The notes below the pieces were generated by a model. It ran no database searches. It worked only from the letters and a program-made list of their open reading frames with translations, and was not told the origin of the DNA. This document shows, piece after piece, positions 27,527 to 35,908 of a stretch of 64,000 nucleotides of DNA. Source of the DNA: JAWLHK01 sp041690355 [NCBI: bacterium]. Lineage in GTDB: Bacteria > J088 > JAWLBW01. The stretch covers positions 1-64,000 of the forward strand of contig JAWLHK010000005.1 in assembly GCA_041690355.1 (NCBI GenBank). Direction: 5' to 3'. Numbering within the stretch: the stretch's first letter is position 1; each line of letters opens with the position of its first letter. The position numbers and the translations under genes are program-made.

Positions 27527-30214
27527 TCACGCCCGGCGGCGGCGCCGAAGCCACCAGGTGAGCTTGTGCAGCTCCATGATGGGCACAATCGTGGCTGCGA
27601 GCAGAATGACCGTCATCCAGCGATCGCTCGAGAGCGGCGCGGTACCCAGGATGTCCTGGAGAAACGGCAGATGCATTGCGACCAGGTGCAGCCCGAGCGC
27701 GCTGAGGACGCCGACCAGTAGGAGCGGGCTGCGCAGCGGCGAGAGCGAGAAGGCCGACTTGGTCTCCGAGCGGCTGTTGAAGACGTGGAAGTTCTCGAAG
27801 AGGACCATGAGCAGGAGCACGACGTTGCGCGCTTCGGGTTCGCTCCAGCCCTCGCGCAGCAGCCAGCCGTAGGTGGCAAAGGCGATGCCGCCCATGAGGG
27901 CCACCGAGAGCAGAATCCGCTCGTTCATCAGGCGGTTGAAAACCGACTCGCGCGGCGGCCGGGGTTTGCGCTGCAGCGTATCTCCCTCGCCCGGCTCGAA
28001 GGCCAGGGCCACCCCCTGAATCCCGTTCGTGACCAGATTCAGCCAGAGGAGCTGAACCGGAACCAGGATGATACCGAAACCCGCGATGACCGTAAGCAGT
28101 ACCATGAGCAGCTCGGCGGCCCCCGTCGAAAGGAGCAGAAACGTCACTTTGCGGATGTTGTCATAGGCGATGCGCCCTTCGTCGACGCCGGCGACGATGG
28201 TCGCGAAGTTATCGTCGCTGAGCACCAGCTCGGCCGCCTCGCGCGCGACATCGGTTCCCCCTCTGCCCATGGCGATGCCGATGTTGGCCTGCCGCAGGGC
28301 GGGCGCGTCGTTCACGCCGTCGCCCGTGACCGCCACATAATGCCCGGCGGCCTGGACGGCGCGCACGATGTCGAGCTTCTGCCGCGGGGCGACGCGCGCG
28401 AAGACACGCACCCGGGACGCGATTTCGCGCAGTTCATCCTCCGAACGGCCTTCCAGTTGATCGCCGGTAATGACCTCGCTTTCGCCGCCTGCAAAGCCGA
28501 GATCCCGGGCGATGGCAAGCGCGGTGACCCGGTGGTCGCCGGTAATCATGGTGACCTGAATCCCCGCGCGCCCGCAGGCCTCGACGGCCTCGCGAACGCC
28601 GGGACGCAGAGGGTCGATCATGCCCACCAGACCCAGAAAACGCAGCCCCGCCGGCTCCGGCGGGGCGTGATCGGGATGCAGGTCCGGCGGCCCGTCGCCA
28701 TCGGCGAGGGCGAGAATACGGTAGCCGGCGGCCGCGAGATCCAGGGCTTCGGCTTCGATGCGGCTGGCGTCCTCGGGATCGACGGTGCACATGGCGAGGA
28801 TCCGTTCGGGCGACCCCTTCACGCAGGCCAGCACGCCGGATGCGACGCGATGGAAGGTGGCCGCGTAGGCATGCTCCGATTCGAAGGGAATTTCGTTGAT
28901 CTGGGGAAACTGGTCGAGCAGCGTCTCGCGCTTGACGCCGACCTTCCAGCCGAGGGTCAGAAGCGAGACGTCGACGGAGTCGCCGCGCCACTGCCAGGCA
29001 AGGTCGCGGCGGTGCAGATCGGCCTCGTTGCAGAGGACCCCCGCACGCGCGAGCGCCTCGAGCAGCGGGAGGTCGGCGAGTTCGACCGGTTTCCCGTTCC
29101 GCGTAATGTCGCCCTCGGGAATGAAGCCCTCGCCGCCGACCTGTAGTCGGGTACCGTCGGTAAGGCGCACCTCGCGCACGGTCATTTCGTTGACGGTGAG
29201 CGTGCCGGTCTTGTCGGTGGCGATCTCGGTGCAGCTGCCGAGCCCTTCGACCGCCGTCAGCCGGCGCACGATGACCCCGCGCCGGGCCATGCGCGTCGTG
29301 GCCACCGCGAGCGCGACGGTCATGGCGACCGGAAGCCCTTCGGGAATGGCCGAGACGGCCAGGGCGACGACGAAGAGAAACATCTCGGAGAGTTCGTAGC
29401 GACCGAGCAGCACGGCCAGCAGCCCGATGACCGCCGAGGAGACGAGCGTGCCCACTGCAACCACGTTTGAAAATCGCTCCATGCGCACGAGAAGCGGCGG
29501 CTTTCCGCCGGTGGCCCCGGCCACGTCCAGGGCGAGCTGGCCGACGCTGGTGGCAAGCCCGGTAGCAACCACGAACCCCTTGGCCCGACCGCGGGTGACA
29601 ATCGAGCCGGCGTAGGTCATGTTGCCGCGGTCGCCGACGGGCGCGCGCGGCGGCCCCGTCCAGGCCGGATCCTTTTCGACGGCGACGCTTTCGCCCGTCA
29701 GGAGCGACTCGTCGATTTCGAGCCCGTGCACCTGCAGCAGCCGCAGATCAGCCGGGACGCGGTTCCCGGATTCGAGCCAGACGATGTCGCCGGGGACGAC
29801 CTCGTCGGCGGCGATGTCGCGCGCCTCGCCGTCGCGCAGGACCACGGCGCGGATCTGCAGGAGCTTGCGCAGGGCGAGGCTGCTCTGTTCGGCCTTCCAC
29901 TCCTGGTACGCGCCGATGACGGCATTGATGGCGAGCACGGCGGCGATGAAGCCGGCGTCCTTGAGATCGCCGAGAAATACCGACACGATGGCGGCGAAGA
30001 GCAGAATGTAGATGAGCGGGCTGTAGAACTGGCGCAGCGCGATCTTCCACAGCGGGGGCGCTTCCTGCTCGGGAAGCCGGTTCGGGCCGAAGCGTTCGAG
30101 GCGCGCCCGGGCCTCGCTCTCGGTGAGCCCGCGCTCGGAGGCCTGCAGGGCGGCGAAGACTTCTGAAAGCGGCCGCGCGTGCCAGGGTTCCTGTGGCTGG
30201 GGGGCAAGGGTCAT
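27527..30214 (-). CDS. P2-type cation-transporting ATPase (PacL/SERCA-like)
   Basis: This 895-aa pump has the N-terminal cation-ATPase domain (ERGLTESEARARLERFG), the actuator domain with TGES, the phosphorylation site DKTGTLT, the hinge GDGVNDAPALRQA and a C-terminal membrane block. The M4 motif is PEGLP, as in Ca2+ pumps. In M6 the usual NLVTDG reads NLVTNG, so a Ca2+-ligand Asp is Asn. Transport of Ca2+ or another cation out of the cytoplasm is likely, but the ion is uncertain. Confidence 0.92.
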   Translation of the reverse strand: MTLAPQPQEPWHARPLSEVFAALQASERGLTESEARARLERFGPNRLPEQEAPPLWKIALRQFYSPLIYILLFAAIVSVFLGDLKDAGFIAAVLAINAVIGAYQEWKAEQSSLALRKLLQIRAVVLRDGEARDIAADEVVPGDIVWLESGNRVPADLRLLQVHGLEIDESLLTGESVAVEKDPAWTGPPRAPVGDRGNMTYAGSIVTRGRAKGFVVATGLATSVGQLALDVAGATGGKPPLLVRMERFSNVVAVGTLVSSAVIGLLAVLLGRYELSEMFLFVVALAVSAIPEGLPVAMTVALAVATTRMARRGVIVRRLTAVEGLGSCTEIATDKTGTLTVNEMTVREVRLTDGTRLQVGGEGFIPEGDITRNGKPVELADLPLLEALARAGVLCNEADLHRRDLAWQWRGDSVDVSLLTLGWKVGVKRETLLDQFPQINEIPFESEHAYAATFHRVASGVLACVKGSPERILAMCTVDPEDASRIEAEALDLAAAGYRILALADGDGPPDLHPDHAPPEPAGLRFLGLVGMIDPLRPGVREAVEACGRAGIQVTMITGDHRVTALAIARDLGFAGGESEVITGDQLEGRSEDELREIASRVRVFARVAPRQKLDIVRAVQAAGHYVAVTGDGVNDAPALRQANIGIAMGRGGTDVAREAAELVLSDDNFATIVAGVDEGRIAYDNIRKVTFLLLSTGAAELLMVLLTVIAGFGIILVPVQLLWLNLVTNGIQGVALAFEPGEGDTLQRKPRPPRESVFNRLMNERILLSVALMGGIAFATYGWLLREGWSEPEARNVVLLLMVLFENFHVFNSRSETKSAFSLSPLRSPLLLVGVLSALGLHLVAMHLPFLQDILGTAPLSSDRWMTVILLAATIVPIMELHKLTWWLRRRRRA

Positions 30215-30300
30215 GGGATACGGAAGAAAAAGGCGGGGTTTCCTCCCATCGTATCCGGAAACGTCCCGTCGGGCAGCGGGGAACGCCGGAAATCGGACCG

Positions 30301-31278
30301 CTATCGGGAAACGAGACGGGAAACGCCCAGAAAGGCCCGGTTAAGGAACATCGTGAACCGGTCGGCGCCCCGGCCGGCGAGGCGCAACCGGGCCTCCTGC
30401 CAGGCGGGAACGGTGGCAAGCCGTGACGGGAGGGCGCGCTGTACGGCCGCAAGCAACCGGGTCACCCGGTCGGCCGTGCGCCGATCGGAAGCGCTGTCGC
30501 CGGGAAGATCGAGCAGCGCGCGCGTTTCGGCCGGCAGCGGTGCGCACAGGAACGTCCACAGGGGGTTGCGGAACGGAAAAGGGATCCGCTCGCGCAGAAA
30601 CCGGCTGATTCGCAGCCCCGCATCGGTGCGCGCAAGCACCCCCGAGGTCTGCATGGCCGCCACGTAGGCCTCGACCTCGGCCCAATTCGCAGGGTGCAGG
30701 GCGGGGGGAATTCCGAAACAGAGGGCATACCGCACGGCCTCGCCGCAGAACCGGTCCTTCTCCGCATCGCGCAGGGGGCGGACGATCCGCTCATACAGGC
30801 GCACACGGGTATAGAACGCCGTCACGTGCACCCAGAGCAAGGCGTGGGCTTCATTGGCCGCGTAACGGCTCCCCTGCGGGTGGGCCGGGGTATCGAGTCC
30901 GACCTCGCCCTGAACCCGGCTGTGCAGGCGGTAGAGCGACAGGCTCTTCGCCGCCGCCATGTCGAAATCGCCGTAAATGATCGACCAGAGGTAGATATAG
31001 GTAAGCTGCGCCCGTTTGCGCGGGGCGGTCATGATCTTCGAGTGCTCGAAGATGGCCTGCGCGATCCACGGATGGGCGAGCTGCATCTGCACGGCCCGCA
31101 CGGCGCCGGGAAAATAGACCAGGGTGTGCCGGTTGATTTCCCAGTACAGGGAATCGGGTCCGAAGAGCCCCTGGGACCGGTCGATCGGCTCTCCCGAAAG
31201 GCGCTCGAGCGCCCCCTTGAGATCGGCTTCGGTGACCCACTGCGGGGGAGCAACGGTCGGAGCCTGGGGTTCGATCAT
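30301..31278 (-). CDS. DUF2236 / MpaB-like oxygenase family protein
   Basis: This 325-aa protein shows the family signatures LYWEINRHTLVYFPGAVRA near the N-terminus, then YANEAHALLWVHVTAFYT and a His/Arg-containing helical core. The family includes fungal MpaB and the haem-dependent latex-clearing protein Lcp, which cleave double bonds in isoprenoids. Candidate haem-ligand His residues are in AHPW and EAHALLWVH. Its substrate is unknown; a hydrophobic isoprenoid-like molecule would fit the family. Confidence 0.8.
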   Translation of the reverse strand: MIEPQAPTVAPPQWVTEADLKGALERLSGEPIDRSQGLFGPDSLYWEINRHTLVYFPGAVRAVQMQLAHPWIAQAIFEHSKIMTAPRKRAQLTYIYLWSIIYGDFDMAAAKSLSLYRLHSRVQGEVGLDTPAHPQGSRYAANEAHALLWVHVTAFYTRVRLYERIVRPLRDAEKDRFCGEAVRYALCFGIPPALHPANWAEVEAYVAAMQTSGVLARTDAGLRISRFLRERIPFPFRNPLWTFLCAPLPAETRALLDLPGDSASDRRTADRVTRLLAAVQRALPSRLATVPAWQEARLRLAGRGADRFTMFLNRAFLGVSRLVSR

Positions 31279-31419
31279 GGCTGCTCGGGGATGCGGGAGG
31301 GAAACATCGCGAAACGGAACAGGGGACTGAACGACATTCTACCGTACGGTAGGCTGACAGCAAAGCCCGGGAACCTTCTTCGGCCGGTGTTGCATGGCCC
31401 TGTGCTACCATCAAAGCCC

Positions 31420-31941
31420 ATGACCCGTTCCTCTTCCCCGAACCCCGCGCCACCCTCCACGGCGCTGGAACGCCGCCAGGCCCTCAAGGACGAACTGGCC
31501 GCGCGCCTGGCCGCCGATCTGGCTCTGCTCGAAAAGGTCCAGCTCGAAACCCAGGCCGGCGCGACCGATGAAGAGGCCAAACCTGAAAACGACAAGGATA
31601 CCCGGGCCCTCGAGCAGACGTACCTCGCGCGTGGCCAGGCGCAGCGGGTCGAAGAGTTGCGCGGGGCGGTCGCGGACGTCCGTAATCTCGCCCTGCGCGA
31701 ATTGACGGCCGATGCGCCCGTCTGTCTGGGGGCGCTGGTGACGATTGAAGAGGACGGGCGCAGGCAGAAGCTGTTTCTCGCGCAGCACGGCGGCGGAACC
31801 CTGCTCGAGGGCGGCACGGTGCAGGTGGTCACCCCGCGTTCGCCGCTCGGCGAGGCGCTGATCGGCGCCCGGGCGGGCGAGGACCTGGATATCGAGGTGG
31901 GCGGACGCACCCGCGAGATCACGGTCGTCGCGGTCGAGTAG
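31420..31941 (+). CDS. GreA/GreB-family transcription elongation factor-like protein
   Basis: The start ATG 31420 gives 173 aa. The N-terminal half is a predicted coiled coil with an acidic turn (ATDEEAKPENDKD). The C-terminal half matches the FKBP-like Gre domain (CLGALVTIEEDG, VQVVTPRSPLGEALIGARAGE). Gre factors insert the coiled coil into the RNA polymerase channel to stimulate transcript cleavage. The classical tip LSENAEY is not exact here, so it could be a Gre-like modulator rather than a cleavage factor. Confidence 0.82.
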   Translation: MTRSSSPNPAPPSTALERRQALKDELAARLAADLALLEKVQLETQAGATDEEAKPENDKDTRALEQTYLARGQAQRVEELRGAVADVRNLALRELTADAPVCLGALVTIEEDGRRQKLFLAQHGGGTLLEGGTVQVVTPRSPLGEALIGARAGEDLDIEVGGRTREITVVAVE

Positions 31942-32081
31942 GCGCCCCTTGCTCTGCCTCTCGCAATTCGCACATCCACTCGCGAGTGCGTCGCGTCTTT
32001 CGGAACCGCTTCGCGAAGCCAAGCATGCGTAGCGGATTCGGACGCCTGCCACGGAACGGGGACCGACAAGCCATTGCGCCC

Positions 32082-32486
32082 TCACCTTCTCCGAACGGCG
32101 CACGCACCGCTTTCGCACTCATCCTGCGGGCGGTTCTCTGCAATGAACCGGTAGACGCGCCGGGAGACGGGGCCGACGCCGGGAACGGAAAACAGGGGCC
32201 CCGTCCAGCGCCAACGCGGCAGCTCGGCCAGAGCGCGGAACACAGCGTCGGCCCCCTGAAATACCTGCCCCCCGCGATCGATGACATGCAGCTCTTCCCG
32301 AACGCGCTGGGGATCGAGCCCGAGCCGCTCGACGGCATCCCCCTCCTGCAGCGGCTGCATGTGCAGGCGCTGTGAACCTTGCCGGCGCCGCAGAAATTCC
32401 ACGCTCCCCCGGCAGATGCTGCAGTGACCGTCGTAGAGGAGCAGCAGCGCTGCATCCGAGGGAATCAGGCCGTCCAGGGTGTCCAT
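32082..32486 (-). CDS. DCC-family thiol-disulfide oxidoreductase-like protein (DUF393)
   Basis: The start ATG 32486 gives 134 aa. The N-terminus contains the family motif LLLYDGHCSICRGSVEFL with a CxxC pair in a thioredoxin-like context, followed by DRGGQVFQGADAVFRALAELPR. The biochemical role of the DCC family is not established; the fold and motif suggest redox activity. The start codon abuts a heptamer array, leaving no Shine-Dalgarno, so the true start might differ. Confidence 0.82.
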   Translation of the reverse strand: MDTLDGLIPSDAALLLLYDGHCSICRGSVEFLRRRQGSQRLHMQPLQEGDAVERLGLDPQRVREELHVIDRGGQVFQGADAVFRALAELPRWRWTGPLFSVPGVGPVSRRVYRFIAENRPQDECESGACAVRRR

Positions 32487-32489
32487 GAG

Positions 32490-32600
32490 AGTGACGAGTG
32501 AATCAAATTTACAATTGACGATTGACGATTTTCCGGAAACCGTTCGTCTCGAGCTGACCGGGCGCAGCAGGGCGAGCCGGACAGCGAGAGGCTGCACAGG
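32490..32600. repeat. Heptamer array fused to the second copy of the 85-bp repeat
   Basis: Six in-phase units (AGTGACG, AGTGAAT, CAAATTT, ACAATTG, ACGATTG, ACGATTT; 32490-32531) continue into CCGGAAACCGTTCGTCTCGA, GCTGACCGGGCGCAGCAGGG and CGAGCCGGACAGCGAGAGG. This is the reverse complement of 21406-21490 with only one or two differences by eye. Confidence 0.85.
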
Positions 32601-32700
32601 TTCGCTTCCCCCTGCCGTAATTGATGCCTCGCACCCGGCCTTCGCCGGTTTCACCAGCCATTATCCCATTCCGCGCACCCCTGTAGTGCCGATTCGCGCC

Positions 32701-33267
32701 TTACGGCGCATCCGGCGGAAGGGTGGCGCCGCAGGCTTCGTCGTCGGCGAGAACCTGGCCGCGGATCTTGAAGGCCCCCTTCTCTTCGAGCACGATGCGC
32801 CAGCGGCGCGTGGCCGCGCCGCCGCTCTCGACGTCGCCGTAGGCGAACACGCCGACGCCGGTCACCCCGGCCGCATACTCCGTTCCCCGGTCGTCGGCCA
32901 GAAAATAGCGCCCGTCGGCCGGTTCGAACGCGGTCACGGCGACATGCACCCCGCAGAGCGTTTCGGCGTGGAAGTTGCCGAGCTCGACGTCGAACCCGAA
33001 GACGCCGGCCTCGTCGACCTGACCCCACGTCAGCGTGTCGTTCGGCGTGTAGAGCTGCACGGTGCCCGGCGGATTCGTGGCCGGATTGCCGTCGCTCGCC
33101 ACGAGCACGGGCGTGGCCGCTTTCGGCATGAGGTTCGACGGATCAACCTGAATTTCGAATTCGAAGCCGCGCACGACCCGCGCCGCGGCGGGCTTTTTCC
33201 CGTCTCCGCACGCGCCGAGGCCGGCGACGAACAGGAGCGCCGCCGCGGCAAGAATGGCCTGCTGCAT
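32701..33267 (-). CDS. Small lipoprotein of unknown function
   Basis: The start ATG 33267 with GGGGGGAAA upstream gives 188 aa. The signal peptide ends in the lipobox AGLGAC, followed by DGKKP. The mature part looks all-beta (FEFEIQVDPSNLM, TVQLYTPNDTLTW, GVHVAVTAFEPADGRYF) and could be an Ig- or carboxypeptidase-regulatory-like fold. No family was recognised. It is transcribed divergently from the small membrane protein at 33490. Confidence 0.7.
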   Translation of the reverse strand: MQQAILAAAALLFVAGLGACGDGKKPAAARVVRGFEFEIQVDPSNLMPKAATPVLVASDGNPATNPPGTVQLYTPNDTLTWGQVDEAGVFGFDVELGNFHAETLCGVHVAVTAFEPADGRYFLADDRGTEYAAGVTGVGVFAYGDVESGGAATRRWRIVLEEKGAFKIRGQVLADDEACGATLPPDAP

Positions 33268-33385
33268 ACTTTCCCCCCCTCTGTGCAACGGCGGAAGGAA
33301 GGGTGCCCGGCCGCGTGGCAGGGTCCCTTCCTCCCGCGAAGACTGATGTTCCCCTTCCTTTTCACCATAGCAGGCACCTCCGGGT

Positions 33386-33406
33386 CTGCCGGCGCTTCGC
33401 CGGCAG
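33386..33406. other. GC-rich hairpin in the divergent spacer
   Basis: A perfect 9-bp stem CTGCCGGCG/CGCCGGCAG closes a CTT loop. It lies between two divergent genes, so it is not an obvious terminator; it may be a small dispersed palindrome or a regulatory element. Confidence 0.4.
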
Positions 33407-33489
33407 GCCCGGCGTGGGCGCTTGCGATCGGGCGGAGAATCGGTTATTCCCGGTGGAAATCGGGGGGCCAAACAGGGGACACTGTCTGC

Positions 33490-33837
33490 ATGCCTTCCGA
33501 CGTCGTCGTTTATCACTCGGGCCTGCTCTACGAGGCCGACATGGTGGCCGAAGCACTCGAGGCCGCCTCCATTCCGTACCTCCGGCGCATGGTCACCGAC
33601 GGGGGGGTCGAGCTGCCCATGCCCGACGACGCCGCGCCGATTGACGGGGTCTTCTGGCTCATTCGCGTGCCCCGCGCGCTGCGGGCGGATGCCGAGCGCA
33701 CCCTGCGCGACCTGCCGATGATCGCGGGCGACCGGCCTGGATTCTGGGACCCCGACGCCCAGCCGCGCCTGCGCATGGTTTTCCGCCTCGTCGCAGCGGT
33801 CCTGATTCTCGCCTTCGCGGCGACCAGCCTGCTCTAA
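33490..33837 (+). CDS. DUF2007-like small protein with C-terminal membrane anchor
   Basis: The start ATG 33490 gives 115 aa. The N-terminal part (VVYHSGLLYEADMVAEALEA and LPMPD) resembles the DUF2007 putative signal-transducing fold, which is PII-like. The C-terminus ends in one hydrophobic helix (RLVAAVLILAFAATSLL). It would sit on the inner membrane with a small cytosolic domain. Function unknown. Confidence 0.68.
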   Translation: MPSDVVVYHSGLLYEADMVAEALEAASIPYLRRMVTDGGVELPMPDDAAPIDGVFWLIRVPRALRADAERTLRDLPMIAGDRPGFWDPDAQPRLRMVFRLVAAVLILAFAATSLL

Positions 33838-33913
33838 ACAGGGCTGCGCCTTCCTTGTCCCCCCCGGGGGCCCCCTGCGACAATGATGGAACCCTTCTTC
33901 CCGGAGTTCCACC

Positions 33914-34429
33914 ATGAAAAAACTGCCTGCTCTGTTCGCCTTCGTTCTGCTGGCCGCCTGCGGCAGCGGCAACGGCACGGTGCACGTCAAGCTGACCGAC
34001 GCGCCGGGTGATTTCGAGGCCGTCAACGTGACCATCACCAGGGTCGAGGCGCATCTCGCGCAGCCCGAGGGAGACGCCAAGTCGGGCTGGGAGGTTCTGG
34101 CAGAGAATCCGGGCACGTTCGACCTGCTCGAACTGCAGAACGACGTCACGGCCGTGCTGGGCGACGCTTCGCTGCCCGCGGGCAAGTATACCCAGATCCG
34201 TTTCGTGCTGACGGCCGCCGAGGTCGTCGTCGACGGCGCGACGCACCCGCTGACGGTGCCCAGCGGCGAAACGTCTGGGCTCAAGCTGCAGGCCAACTTC
34301 ACGGTCGAAGCCGACACCGAATACGAAATGATTCTCGACTTCGACGCCGGCGAGAGCATCAAGCAGTCGGGCAACGGCTACAAGCTGGCGCCCGTCATCA
34401 AGCTCAAGTCGTTCAACGCGGAAGAATAA
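33914..34429 (+). CDS. DUF4382 lipoprotein
   Basis: This 171-aa protein has the lipoprotein signal MKKLPALFAFVLLAAC. The DUF4382 beta-sandwich pattern is visible in VHVKLTDAPGDFEAVNVTIT, FDLLELQN and LPAGKYTQIRF. DUF4382 proteins are secreted or surface anchored with no defined activity. GGAG precedes the start and a strong terminator follows, so it is a single-gene unit. Confidence 0.88.
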   Translation: MKKLPALFAFVLLAACGSGNGTVHVKLTDAPGDFEAVNVTITRVEAHLAQPEGDAKSGWEVLAENPGTFDLLELQNDVTAVLGDASLPAGKYTQIRFVLTAAEVVVDGATHPLTVPSGETSGLKLQANFTVEADTEYEMILDFDAGESIKQSGNGYKLAPVIKLKSFNAEE

Positions 34430-34453
34430 CCGCCTGGCTTCTCGAAAACAAAA

Positions 34454-34479
34454 CGCCGACCTCGGGGTCGGCGTTTTTT
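34454..34479 (+). terminator. Rho-independent terminator of the DUF4382 gene
   Basis: The stem CGCCGACC/GGTCGGCG is closed by a TCGG loop and followed by six Ts. Confidence 0.93.
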
Positions 34480-34498
34480 ATTGCGCCTGCGGGGGCAG

Positions 34499-34526
34499 CG
34501 CCAGGCGCCTGGCATCAGGCGCCAAC
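34499..34526. repeat. Heptamer array (CGCCAGG type)
   Basis: Four in-phase units CGCCAGG, CGCCTGG, CATCAGG, CGCCAAC lie between the terminator and the convergent YhhN gene. Confidence 0.75.
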
Positions 34527-34575
34527 CGAGGAGAAAACGCTCGACGCGCCCGTCTCTCCCGGCCTTTGCGAAACC

Positions 34576-35253
34576 CTAACGGCGCGCGGCGAGCAGGCTG
34601 CGGAAGATCATCCACTGCCCCGCGAAGTAGGTCCCGAGAATCACGATGCGCCCGTAGGGGATCGGCGAGACCCAGCGGTTGATCGCGATGCAGGCGTCGG
34701 AGAGAACGAAGAGCGACGCCCCCACCACCATCCACAGGCGTCCGGTGTCGCCCGGCGCGGCGACCCAGCGCCCCGCGGCGCGCAGGTACATGACGCTGAT
34801 GACCGTCATGTAGGCAATCACCGGCACGTAGAGATCGGCGGGAATCTTGTCGGCGAGCAGCGCGTACATGCCGCCCCAGACGGCGGCGGCGGGCACGAGG
34901 CCGGTCCACTCGCGTCGCCTCCCGACGCCGCCCAAGGCGGCGACGTAGGCGATATGGGCCACGAAAAAGGCGCCGATGCCGGCCAGAAATTCGATGACGA
35001 TGACGACGTCGCCGATCATCGAGAAGAAGAAGCCGACGGCGATGCCCGTACGCAGCAGGCCCGGCGCAGCGCCCCGCACCGCCATGAACGTGAGCATGGC
35101 GAGCGGGAGCCCCTTCACGGCATAGTTGAAGACCGTCGTGAAGCCCATCGTCGTTTCGAGAAAAATGGCGGCGACGGCGGCGACGGCGTAGGCGACATCG
35201 AAGGCCGGATTCACCCGGCGGGAGATCGAAGGCAGTTGGGTAACGGTGCTCAT
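34576..35253 (-). CDS. YhhN-family membrane protein (lysoplasmalogenase-like)
   Basis: The start ATG 35253 gives 225 aa with about eight hydrophobic segments. Family motifs are visible: YAVKGLPLAML, FFFSMIGDVVI and LFVLSDACIAIN, carrying the two intramembrane Asp residues of the TMEM86/YhhN group. Homologs hydrolyse the vinyl-ether bond of lysoplasmalogens. Activity here is inferred from the family. Confidence 0.87.
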   Translation of the reverse strand: MSTVTQLPSISRRVNPAFDVAYAVAAVAAIFLETTMGFTTVFNYAVKGLPLAMLTFMAVRGAAPGLLRTGIAVGFFFSMIGDVVIVIEFLAGIGAFFVAHIAYVAALGGVGRRREWTGLVPAAAVWGGMYALLADKIPADLYVPVIAYMTVISVMYLRAAGRWVAAPGDTGRLWMVVGASLFVLSDACIAINRWVSPIPYGRIVILGTYFAGQWMIFRSLLAARR

Positions 35254-35344
35254 GCCTTTCAGTTTCGCCGTTCGGCTTCTCAGACGCCAGTTCTTCTTCC
35301 CGGGGGTTCTCCGGGGCCGGCCCTGATACCATATTCGGAGCATC

Positions 35345-35908
35345 ATGCTCGCCTACGTTTTCTGGCATACGCCGCGCCCCGGCACACCGCGCGCCGCTTA
35401 CGAAGATGCCTTGCAGGCATTTCACGCTTCGCTGCGCGCGTCGCCCCCCGCCGGCTTTCACGGATCGTTCATTCTGCGGACGCCGGCCGTCGCCTGGTTT
35501 CCCGCTGCGAGCGGCGGAGACGTGTACGAAGACTGGTACCTGCTCGCCGACAGCGCCGCGCTCGATCGGCTCGACGAGGCGGCCGTGCACGCGGTGCGGC
35601 GCGCGGTTCACGATGCCCCCGCCCGGCTCGCCGCCGCGGGGACGGCCGGGCTCTACCAGCTGCGCCACGGGGATGCACTCGGGCAAACGCCGACTCGGGC
35701 GCACTGGTTCTCGAAGCCGGCCGGACAGGGCTACGATGCGTTCTTCGCAGAGCTCCTGCCGGCCATCCCCCCGGGCGGACGGCTCTGGCAGCGGCGCATG
35801 ACCTTCGGCCCGGCCACCGAGTTCTGCCTGCACGTTTCCGACGGCGCCCCCGTTCTCCCGCAGGTCGGCCCCGGCTACGCCATGGCCGGGGTGGGGGTCG
35901 CGGGGTGA
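35345..35908 (+). CDS. Conserved protein of unknown function upstream of mtgA
   Basis: This 187-aa soluble protein has no signal peptide. It begins MLAYVFWHTPRPGTPRAAYE and contains WFPAASGGDVYEDWYLLADS, GTAGLYQLRHGD and HWFSKPAGQGYDAFF. The repeated aromatic and charged pattern suggests a ferredoxin-like alpha/beta fold (two similar halves, like dimeric alpha-beta barrels), but I cannot name the family. Its stop overlaps the GTG start of mtgA (GTGA), so the two are translationally coupled. Confidence 0.72.
   Translation: MLAYVFWHTPRPGTPRAAYEDALQAFHASLRASPPAGFHGSFILRTPAVAWFPAASGGDVYEDWYLLADSAALDRLDEAAVHAVRRAVHDAPARLAAAGTAGLYQLRHGDALGQTPTRAHWFSKPAGQGYDAFFAELLPAIPPGGRLWQRRMTFGPATEFCLHVSDGAPVLPQVGPGYAMAGVGVAG

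Noticed and set aside
32701-34374. 557-codon minus-strand frame as one gene
   Set aside because: Only the 3' part from ATG 33267 has a Shine-Dalgarno and lipoprotein signal. The upstream part is antisense to the DUF2007-like and DUF4382 genes.
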